DNA of 11,497 nucleotides from Clostridiales bacterium (lineage in GTDB: Bacteria > Bacillota > Clostridia > Saccharofermentanales > Saccharofermentanaceae). The stretch is from contig JAGAFH010000105.1 of NCBI GenBank assembly GCA_017612755.1, forward strand, positions 1 to 11,497, in the 5' to 3' direction. The notes under the pieces are model-generated. The model worked only from the letters and a program-made list of their open reading frames with translations, was not told the DNA's origin and ran no database searches. Both the position numbers and the translations under genes were made by a program. Of this stretch, positions 7,013-11,497 are shown piece by piece. Position 1 is the stretch's first letter; each line of letters opens with the position of its first letter.

Positions 7013-7372
7013 ATGGAAAATGAAAACTATGAGCCTATCATCGATGGCGGCGCTTCCAGCACTGCACCCGTAGGCAACGATAAAGTATTTGCGATTCTGG
7101 CTTACATCGGAATTCTGTGGCTTATCGGACTTCTTGTAGCTCCTGAGAAGGATCACGCATTCGTTAAGAATCACGTTAACAACGGTATCCTCCTTTCCAT
7201 CGCAGGTATCATCGTTAGTATCATCTGTGTAATCCCGATCCTTGGATGGATCCTTGGCGTTCTTCTCGGACTTGCCATCTTCATCTTCTGGATCATGGCT
7301 CTTATCGCTGCTATCAAGGGCGAGATGCATACTCTTCCCATCATCGGCGACAAGGTTACACTCATTAAATAA
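7013..7372 (+). CDS. Small DUF4870/Tic20-like membrane protein
   Basis: The 119-residue protein has a short acidic, soluble N-terminus (~1-22), then hydrophobic segments DKVFAILAYIGILWLIGLLVA, GILLSIAGIIVSIICVIPILG and LGVLLGLAIFIFWIMALIAAI. The conserved polar stretch FVKNHVNNGILL between the first two resembles the FHxxQ-like region of DUF4870/Tic20-type proteins, and the ending LPIIGD is also typical. Function is unknown. The start is the ATG at 7013, with GGAGGG (6999-7004) 8 bases ahead. It is a single-gene unit with its own terminator. Codons are strongly biased to ATC, CTT, GCT and AAG like pta and rpsT, pointing to high expression. Confidence 0.82.
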   Translation: MENENYEPIIDGGASSTAPVGNDKVFAILAYIGILWLIGLLVAPEKDHAFVKNHVNNGILLSIAGIIVSIICVIPILGWILGVLLGLAIFIFWIMALIAAIKGEMHTLPIIGDKVTLIK

Positions 7373-7397
7373 TCAGATCATTATTTAAAACAAAGAG

Positions 7398-7424
7398 CGG
7401 CTGTCATGTGACAGCCGTTTTTTT
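7398..7424 (+). terminator. Terminator of the DUF4870-like gene
   Basis: CGGCTGTC (7398-7405), a 4-base loop and GACAGCCG (7410-7417), followed by seven T. It sits 25 bases past the stop codon. Confidence 0.92.
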
Positions 7425-7437
7425 GTGTCCCTCGTAT

Positions 7438-7466
7438 AAAAAAGAGCTGCCCCGGAGGACAGCTCT
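7438..7466 (-). terminator. Terminator of the DUF2752-DUF4190 operon
   Basis: On the minus strand, AGAGCTG (7460-7466), a loop and CAGCTCT (7443-7449) are followed by a run of T (7438-7443). It lies 23 bases past the DUF4190 stop and only 13 bases from the opposing terminator, giving a back-to-back insulated convergent junction. Confidence 0.88.
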
Positions 7467-7489
7467 TCTTAATCGATCATTTCTTCAGA

Positions 7490-7798
7490 TTACATGTACT
7501 GATTCATCATGTCCATATACTGATCGTATCCGCCGAAACCAAACATGTAAACAAGGTTGATAAGCCAGAGGATAACGAGAATGATACCCATTACAAGACC
7601 TGCTGTAGCTTTTGCGCTTGTATTGCCTTCCTTCTTAGCAAGGATAGCAAGGATCAAAGCAGCAACGCCGAGAGGGCCGCAGCAGCAAAGAACGATACCT
7701 GCGATACCGCAGATCATAGACCATGTTGCCTTGCCGTCACCGGGATCCTTAGCGTCTATAGCAGCTTCGGGTGTATAAGCATAATCCTGATTTTCCAT
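7490..7798 (-). CDS. Small DUF4190-like membrane protein
   Basis: The 102-residue protein has a soluble acidic N-terminus (~1-24) and two hydrophobic segments: MICGIAGIVLCCCGPLGVAALILAILA (~28-54) and AGLVMGIILVILWLINLVYMF (~66-86), joined by a charged loop (KKEGNTSAKA). The tail is rich in Met and Tyr. This Gly-rich two-helix layout, with a short KK-containing loop and AGLVMGI, is that of DUF4190. The run of three Cys in helix 1 is unusual. Function is unknown. The start is the ATG at 7796-7798, with AAGGAGAG upstream. It lies 15 bases after the DUF2752 gene but has a good promoter of its own inside that gene, and its codons are much more biased than those of DUF2752. Confidence 0.85.
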   Translation of the reverse strand: MENQDYAYTPEAAIDAKDPGDGKATWSMICGIAGIVLCCCGPLGVAALILAILAKKEGNTSAKATAGLVMGIILVILWLINLVYMFGFGGYDQYMDMMNQYM

Positions 7799-7813
7799 AT
7801 ACTCTCTCCTTAA

Positions 7814-8218
7814 TTAAGAATTGTAGATAATATCTACATTTCTTATTATACAAAAAATAATTGCAATTCCAACTAAAATATAGATAAATATGTAATTCCA
7901 TTTGGGGATCTTCTCCCCTTTTACGCTCTTATAGAAGACATAAAGGATCTCAAGGCCGCTGAGAGGCCAGGTCAGGAAGACGAACTGATTGTCCTCAAAG
8001 GCGGCCTTAAAGTCCAGCTGGGCCATATGAAGGAACATATGGGTTATTCCGCAGGTAGGGCACTTAAGTCCCGTGAGTTCGTACATCATGCAGGGGAAGG
8101 CAAATCCCGTGACCTTTATGAAGACATAATAAAGGAGCCCTGCCACAATGGACAAAAGCAGGAAAAGGACTGTCTTTTTCATGGGGGACAGGCCCTTAAT
8201 GTATTCATACGCCTTCAT
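7814..8218 (-). CDS. DUF2752 membrane protein (second of two)
   Basis: The 134-residue protein has three hydrophobic segments (about 15-35, 78-93, 108-126) and the DUF2752 core FPCMMYELTGLKCPTCGITHMF, with the CPxCG motif at residues 53-57 and another Cys at 43. It shares spacing and core with the copy at 4637-5044 (CPTCGIT against CPGCGIT), but the flanks differ, so it is an old paralogue rather than a recent duplicate. The start I favour is the ATG at 8216-8218; an alternative is Met13. Neither has a ribosome site. A TATACT ends 7 bases before the first ATG, so the mRNA may be leaderless. It is first in an operon with DUF4190. Function is unknown. Confidence 0.86.
   Translation of the reverse strand: MKAYEYIKGLSPMKKTVLFLLLSIVAGLLYYVFIKVTGFAFPCMMYELTGLKCPTCGITHMFLHMAQLDFKAAFEDNQFVFLTWPLSGLEILYVFYKSVKGEKIPKWNYIFIYILVGIAIIFCIIRNVDIIYNS
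7822..7838. promoter_or_regulatory. 17-bp palindrome, candidate operator
   Basis: TGTAGATAATATCTACA has perfect 7-base arms around a 3-base centre. It lies inside the last codons of the DUF2752 gene and directly after a good promoter for DUF4190, covering about +1 to +17. That is a classic position for a repressor site, or alternatively a 5' RNA hairpin. Confidence 0.55.
7845..7872 (-). promoter_or_regulatory. Internal promoter for the DUF4190-like gene
   Basis: On the minus strand, TTGGAA (7867-7872), 16 bases, TATAAT (7845-7850). The -10 is perfect and the -35 four of six. Transcription would start near 7838, inside the DUF2752 coding region, giving a leader of about 40 bases with the AAGGAGAG site. 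Confidence 0.65.
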
Positions 8219-8225
8219 ACAGGGG

Positions 8226-8252
8226 AGTATACCAAAACTTCCCTTGTTTCAA
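8226..8252 (-). promoter_or_regulatory. Candidate promoter of the second DUF2752 gene
   Basis: On the minus strand, TTGAAA (8247-8252) and TATACT (8226-8231), the same two boxes as at pta, but spaced by 15 bases, shorter than ideal. The start point would fall at or next to the A of the ATG. Confidence 0.45.
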
Positions 8253-8257
8253 AAATG

Positions 8258-8270
8258 TATCATTATGATA
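8258..8270. promoter_or_regulatory. 13-bp palindrome in a divergent intergenic region
   Basis: TATCATTATGATA is a perfect palindrome (6-base arms, 1-base centre) between the divergent DUF2752 and two-helix protein genes. It overlaps the likely -10 zone of the plus-strand gene. It could be an operator, or chance in A/T-rich DNA. Confidence 0.35.
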
Positions 8271-8306
8271 AAATATAAAAAGTTTTTTCTGTACGGAGGA
8301 AAGATA

Positions 8307-8924
8307 ATGAAAAAGATAATGGCTTATATCAGATGGATCTTCATCATGGTCCTTGGCGGTGTCGTCATTTTCTGGGGCGCAAGAACATCCTCTGCCCTCA
8401 GTAAAGAGGCTATCGACCTGAGCGATCCTGACACGGACTGGAGCGAACTGGAGACAGGCGCTCACGTAGAGATGGATATGGAATATATCCTGGATTACTT
8501 CACCACCACCACAGAGGACGGATCCGAGAGATCCAGAAAGTATACATATCCCAAGCTGGAGCAGGGATCAGACGGACTTTACGAGATCACGGACGTTATC
8601 GGGATCAACGCTTCAAAGCCCAAGGAGTTCTATCTTTATGACGATCTCTGTGAAGCCACATATCAGTGGTGGATCGGAAATACTGAAAAAGTCGAGGCCG
8701 ACCCTATCCACATCGACGGTATCGTCCAGAAGCTGGACAACGACCAGATCGGATTCCACGAGGAATATCTGGAAGATATGGGCTTCACCTCTTCAGAGAT
8801 CGAAGCATCCCACTATGAGCTGGTAGTAGTATCCCAGGACAGCCCCAAGATGGTAATGATCATCGGCGTGGTGATCCTTCTTGTAGGACTTGCCGGTGTA
8901 GCTATCGTAACTTTCAGAAAATAA
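8307..8924 (+). CDS. Two-helix membrane protein with an external domain, unknown
   Basis: The 205-residue protein has an N-terminal membrane segment (about 9-25), a ~150-residue acidic soluble domain and a C-terminal membrane segment (about 182-202) ending TFRK. The positive N-terminus and short basic tail suggest both ends are cytosolic with the middle outside the cell. The domain is rich in Asp, Glu, Tyr and Trp (LETGAHVEMDMEYILDYF, YDDLCEATYQWWIG) with one Cys. I do not recognise the family. The start is the ATG at 8307, because GGAGG (8295-8299) sits 7 bases ahead; the frame is open further upstream to 8148, but that part has no ribosome site and overlaps the divergent gene. A terminator follows. 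Confidence 0.85.
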   Translation: MKKIMAYIRWIFIMVLGGVVIFWGARTSSALSKEAIDLSDPDTDWSELETGAHVEMDMEYILDYFTTTTEDGSERSRKYTYPKLEQGSDGLYEITDVIGINASKPKEFYLYDDLCEATYQWWIGNTEKVEADPIHIDGIVQKLDNDQIGFHEEYLEDMGFTSSEIEASHYELVVVSQDSPKMVMIIGVVILLVGLAGVAIVTFRK

Positions 8925-8945
8925 GATCAGCTTTTTATCCAGATC

Positions 8946-8981
8946 AAAAGTCCCGGCGCCTTTATGGCACCGGGACTTTTT
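8946..8981 (+). terminator. Terminator between the two-helix protein gene and tRNA-Pro, likely bidirectional
   Basis: AAAAGTCCCGG (8946-8956) pairs with CCGGGACTTTT (8970-8980), with an inner GCC/GGC extension. A T run follows on the plus strand, and TTTT also ends the stem on the minus strand. It begins directly after the CCA of the minus-strand tRNA, so it can stop both transcripts. Confidence 0.88.
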
Positions 8982-9056
8982 GGTCGGAGTGACACGATTC
9001 GAACGTGCGACCCTCTGCTCCCAAAGCAGATGCGCTACCAACTGCGCTACACCCCG
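8981..9056 (-). tRNA. tRNA-Pro (anticodon UGG)
   Basis: Read on the minus strand, a full 76-base cloverleaf is visible. The acceptor stem is CGGGGTG/CACTCCG, with discriminator A and an encoded CCA. The D arm contains AGTTGGTAG, the anticodon stem TCTGC/GCAGA encloses loop TTTGGGA with anticodon TGG, and the T arm has TTCGAAT. It reads all or most Pro codons. It is a single tRNA with its own promoter and terminator. Confidence 0.96.
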
Positions 9057-9072
9057 TCATTTAAACTCTGAC

Positions 9073-9101
9073 ATTATATCGTGATATCTTCTAAATGAAA
9101 A
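9073..9101 (-). promoter_or_regulatory. Promoter of tRNA-Pro
   Basis: On the minus strand, TTTTCA (9096-9101), 17 bases, TATAAT (9073-9078). The -10 is perfect. The -35 box is made in part from the T run of the superoxide reductase terminator. Confidence 0.65.
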
Positions 9102-9127
9102 GACCCTCTGCCGGCTGACAGAGGGTC
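9098..9127 (-). terminator. Terminator of the superoxide reductase gene
   Basis: On the minus strand, GACCCTCTG (9119-9127), an 8-base loop and CAGAGGGTC (9102-9110), then TTTT. A 9-bp perfect stem 20 bases past the stop codon. Confidence 0.88.
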
Positions 9128-9147
9128 CTGTTATGCTGTTTTCTTTA

Positions 9148-9522
9148 TTATGACTTCCAAAGTCCGTGAAGATTACAGTATGCATATGCTGCTATGATCT
9201 CAGCTCCCGGTACCATAGAGAAGACTGCCTTGGGCTCATCACCGGGATGAAGCTCAGCGATCTGAACTCCTGCAGTAGTCTCAAGGACTACGAGAGGGAT
9301 ATAGTGCTCTTCGGTCATGGGATGGGCGACTGATCCTACAGATACATAAACGACTCCGTCCTTGATCTCGATGACAGGCACATGCTTCTCAACTGCAGCA
9401 TCAACTGATGCAGGGATAAGCTCTTCCATCTTCTCTCCGTAGCAGACTACGGGAACCTTGCTGTCTACTACTTTGATGATGATATTTCCGCAATGCTTAC
9501 AGCGATAAAACTTAACTTCCAT
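9148..9522 (-). CDS. Desulfoferrodoxin-type superoxide reductase, degenerate centre I
   Basis: Reduces superoxide to hydrogen peroxide at a ferrous site in the cytosol, the usual anaerobe defence against oxygen exposure. The catalytic centre II is intact in the 124-residue protein: EKHVPVI (His47), AHPMTEEHYI (His67, His73) and YCNLHGLWK (Cys116, His119), with Glu45-Lys46 next to the first His. The N-terminal desulforedoxin-like domain has Cys8, Cys11 and Cys27, but the fourth ligand of the usual Cys-Cys pair is Tyr28 (VVCYGE), so the FeS4 centre is probably altered or absent. The start is the ATG at 9520-9522, with GGAGG 8 bases ahead. It is a single gene with a strong terminator. The family is certain; the state of centre I is inferred. 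Confidence 0.94.
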   Translation of the reverse strand: MEVKFYRCKHCGNIIIKVVDSKVPVVCYGEKMEELIPASVDAAVEKHVPVIEIKDGVVYVSVGSVAHPMTEEHYIPLVVLETTAGVQIAELHPGDEPKAVFSMVPGAEIIAAYAYCNLHGLWKS

Positions 9523-9589
9523 GATGTGAACCTCCGATCGGATAGATAAGATGATTTTAACACATCCGGGGTGGTTTTTGTTCTAATTA

Positions 9590-11140
9590 TCAGACCTCTT
9601 CCTCAAGATAAGAGGTGCCCATACCGCCTTCGTCGTAGGTTACGCCGAATCCGGTGTTGGGAGCCATGGCAGACCAGATCAGATCTGCTATGAAGAGTAC
9701 TCCCAGGACTATGCAGACGGGCTTTTTGACCGAAGGCTTTACCTTCCTGTAAAGATTGTCCAGAAGAGGCGCAAAAGCATATGTAAATGCTACGCCTGCC
9801 AGACCGAAGACAAAGAGTCCCTCAAGACAGATCCTGCCGTCTATGTTAAGGAAATAACCGGTATAGTCCCACCACTTTGTATCAAAGAGGACTTCCAGGA
9901 TCCAGGCAGTGAAATACTCCAGGGCTCCGCAGGCTACAAAGGCACCTATGAACATGAGCCAGGGATTCTTTCTTAAGGGGCGGAGTCCCCAGATGATGAT
10001 AAGTCCGCCTACACCATAGATGGGAAGCCAGGGGCCGTGCATCGTTCCCCTGTTGGCCAGGACACCTTCGTTAAGAAGTGTATAGAAGACTTCCCAGAAC
10101 CAGCCTACGAAAGAAAAGGAGAAGAAAAAGAGTACATATGTAACGAAGGAATAGTTCCTGTCGTAGTCTATGGTGATCCACTTTCTCTTTTCCAGGGGCT
10201 TGATGAAATATGCATAATCGGGATAAACGTCGTTATAAACTGTCTCTGTTGCCAGGTTCGTGTCCTTAAGCCTTGCATAGTCGTCGATGACCTTATACCT
10301 GTTCTTTCGAAGGGACATATAGGCTTCGGCGAAAACGCACTCCCTGTAAGGATCCACGAAGAATACGGCAAGAAGGTTAAAGGTGAAGGAGTTTACAAGA
10401 TAGGAGAGGATAAAGGGCAGATCCAGAAGGAACACTTTCATCTTCTCCCCTTTTGACATCTGCTTTGAGATCTTAAATGCTGTCTTCCAGTCTATCTCCG
10501 GATTCTCGGCCAGGATATAGGGGATCATCATATATTCATATCTCTTTATGATGCCGCCTATGATGGTAAGATCCCACAGGACCTGGAAGAGAGATCTGAG
10601 AAACATGGTCTTTGCCACATTGCCGGTCTTGCCGTGCTTATAGACAAAGAGGATCTTATCGGGTTTTGTCTGGGTATATCTTCTCTTTTCCATGAAGAAA
10701 CGGCACATGCCTACCCTCAGGACATTTCTGACGAAGATAAACATCAGAAGGATCAGAAGATCGACGACAAAGATCGTTACTGAAGCGGCGATCTTGTTCT
10801 TGAAGACGATGGTATTGATGCCGTTGACGATACCGAAGAAGAAGGATCCGGAATCGGTCATCTGGTTGACGAATACGGATATAACGCCCTTTGTATATTT
10901 CTTTCCTGTGGTCTGGGGAGTGGTATTTATATTAAAGAGCTGCTGGCCGTTGAGAAGGTCTTCGATGATAGAAGCGGAATCCGAACCGATGCTCCTTCCC
11001 ACCGTATTATTATTGCCGTTGGAACTGAAAGCGTAACCGCTGACGATCACGCCCACCAGGAAGACTACCATTATGTTCATGAAGTAACGGGTCTTCAGGT
11101 TTTTCCATGCTCTCTTAAGTATTTCAAAAAATGAGTCCAT
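9590..11140 (-). CDS. DUF975-CmpB (putative ABC-transporter type IV) fusion membrane protein
   Basis: A 516-residue polytopic membrane protein with two recognisable parts. Residues ~1-285 resemble DUF975: an N-terminal helix (~21-37), a helix at ~118-142, then RYEYMMIPYILAENPEIDWKTAFKISKQMSKGEK and DLPFILSYLV...DPYRECVFAEAY. Residues ~334-470 match the CmpB-type family (PF06541): FSFVGWFWEVFYTLL, NRGTMHGPWLPIYGVGG, ALEYFTAWILEVLFDTKWWDYTGYFLNIDGRICLEG. Despite the 'ABC transporter' name there is no ATPase domain, and transport has not been shown for this family as far as I know. The tail is acidic (YLEEEV). The start is the ATG at 11138-11140, with GAGGGG ahead. It is divergent from the next gene, with no visible terminator after it. 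Confidence 0.87.
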   Translation of the reverse strand: MDSFFEILKRAWKNLKTRYFMNIMVVFLVGVIVSGYAFSSNGNNNTVGRSIGSDSASIIEDLLNGQQLFNINTTPQTTGKKYTKGVISVFVNQMTDSGSFFFGIVNGINTIVFKNKIAASVTIFVVDLLILLMFIFVRNVLRVGMCRFFMEKRRYTQTKPDKILFVYKHGKTGNVAKTMFLRSLFQVLWDLTIIGGIIKRYEYMMIPYILAENPEIDWKTAFKISKQMSKGEKMKVFLLDLPFILSYLVNSFTFNLLAVFFVDPYRECVFAEAYMSLRKNRYKVIDDYARLKDTNLATETVYNDVYPDYAYFIKPLEKRKWITIDYDRNYSFVTYVLFFFSFSFVGWFWEVFYTLLNEGVLANRGTMHGPWLPIYGVGGLIIIWGLRPLRKNPWLMFIGAFVACGALEYFTAWILEVLFDTKWWDYTGYFLNIDGRICLEGLFVFGLAGVAFTYAFAPLLDNLYRKVKPSVKKPVCIVLGVLFIADLIWSAMAPNTGFGVTYDEGGMGTSYLEEEV

Positions 11141-11168
11141 TATATGCCCCTCACGTCTTCATGTATCG

Positions 11169-11197
11169 AATTTATCATTTATCCCTTAAGTTAGCAA
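11169..11197 (-). promoter_or_regulatory. Candidate promoter of the DUF975-CmpB gene
   Basis: On the minus strand, TTGCTA (11192-11197), 17 bases, TAAATT (11169-11174); each box is four of six. It shares its -35 bases with the plus-strand promoter at 11191-11219. Confidence 0.4.
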
Positions 11198-11219
11198 CTG
11201 AAGGTGTGCCTGATATGTT
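11191..11219 (+). promoter_or_regulatory. Candidate promoter of the right-edge membrane protein gene
   Basis: TTAGCA (11191-11196), 17 bases, TATGTT (11214-11219), with TG at 11211-11212 forming an extended -10. The start point would lie only about 5 bases before the ATG. Confidence 0.45.
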
Positions 11220-11230
11220 AGAATGTGCTT

Positions 11231-11497
11231 ATGAACGACCATACGAGAAAAATAAGCATCGATCCTGTATTTCTTGCTGTTTCTTTTTTTCTTTCGCTTT
11301 TTGCCGGAGGACTGACATGGCTTTATCTGTCATCCCCGGTTCCGGCAGGTTTCGTCCTGCTCCTTTGTACCGCTTTATCGTACTTTATACTCACGTTCAT
11401 AAAGAGCAGGATAAAGGATGACGTCTTTACCAAAGATCCCATATCGGATATCACAGGGAAAGAGATCCTCTTCATTACTGTATCATCATTTATCATG
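11231..11497 (+). CDS. N-terminal part of a membrane protein, unknown
   Basis: The frame is open from the stop at 11219 to the window end (89 codons, no stop reached). It begins MNDHTRKISIDPVF and has two hydrophobic segments (about residues 13-34 and 39-58), a charged loop (IKSRIKDDVFTKDP) and the start of a third (EILFITVSSFIM). The likely start is the ATG at 11231; a GTG at 11225 is possible. Neither has a ribosome site, and a candidate promoter ends only 11 bases before the ATG, which hints at a leaderless or very short-leader message. Too little is present to name a family. Confidence 0.6.
   Translation, partial: MNDHTRKISIDPVFLAVSFFLSLFAGGLTWLYLSSPVPAGFVLLLCTALSYFILTFIKSRIKDDVFTKDPISDITGKEILFITVSSFIM

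Noticed and set aside
4637..8924. A classical anti-phage defence island
   Set aside because: No nuclease, helicase, toxin, reverse transcriptase or CRISPR-like repeat is present; housekeeping genes (rpsT, methyltransferase) are interleaved.
8793..9041. Minus-strand open frame across the tRNA and terminator
   Set aside because: It runs through a clear tRNA-Pro and a hairpin, and has no ribosome site.
9010..9127. Shared GACCCTCTGC between the tRNA anticodon arm and the neighbouring terminator, as a possible tRNA-derived regulatory element
   Set aside because: Only 10 bases match and they serve different hairpins with different loops; chance similarity is the simpler reading.
9523..9589. PerR- or Fur-like operator in front of the superoxide reductase gene
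   Set aside because: I looked for a TTATAAT-type dyad and found only an imperfect A/T-rich stretch and the short palindrome CCGATCGG next to the ribosome site.
9590..11140. Reading the CmpB-type domain as a true ABC transporter
   Set aside because: No ATPase gene or domain is nearby; the family name is historical.

Overview
The window looks like chromosomal DNA of a low-to-moderate G+C anaerobic Firmicute, most likely a Clostridia/Lachnospiraceae member. The reasons are the pta-ackA acetate pathway, a TmcAL (YlbM-type) tRNA acetyltransferase, a desulfoferrodoxin-type superoxide reductase, strong AGGAGG-like ribosome sites, and many small DUF membrane proteins typical of that family. The family-level placement is inference; nothing here names a species.

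Region by region. 1-2118 (minus): pta followed by ackA in one operon, with a near-consensus promoter in front of pta; ackA runs off the left edge. 2126-3361 (minus): a membrane-anchored extracytoplasmic protein of unknown function. 3425-4645 (plus): tmcAL, divergent from it. 4637-5729 (minus): a two-gene operon of a zinc-ribbon/DUF4234 protein and a DUF2752 protein, overlapping each other and the tmcAL end. 5794-6176 (minus): rpsT with its own promoter and terminator. 6184-6903 (minus): a SpoU/TrmH-family RNA methyltransferase. 7013-7372 (plus): a DUF4870/Tic20-like small membrane protein, closed by a terminator that sits beside an opposing one. 7490-8218 (minus): a second DUF2752 gene with a DUF4190-like gene downstream. 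8307-8924 (plus): a two-helix membrane protein of unknown function. 8981-9056 (minus): tRNA-Pro(UGG). 9148-9522 (minus): superoxide reductase. 9590-11140 (minus): a DUF975-CmpB fusion membrane protein. 11231-end (plus): the start of another membrane protein.

Two themes stand out. First, acetate: Pta and AckA make acetate and ATP from acetyl-CoA, and TmcAL nearby uses acetate plus ATP to acetylate the elongator tRNA-Met wobble base. Second, small membrane proteins of unknown function: DUF2752 occurs twice, each time in an operon with another short multi-helix protein, and DUF4870, DUF4190, DUF4234 and DUF975-CmpB proteins lie within the same 6.5 kb. Some of these (DUF4870, DUF4190) use codons like those of pta, ackA and rpsT, suggesting strong expression. 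The best regulatory candidate is a 17-bp palindrome placed just after a good internal promoter in front of the DUF4190 gene.

I see no mobile element, CRISPR array, prophage or classical defence system. No stretch longer than 300 bases lacks a gene.
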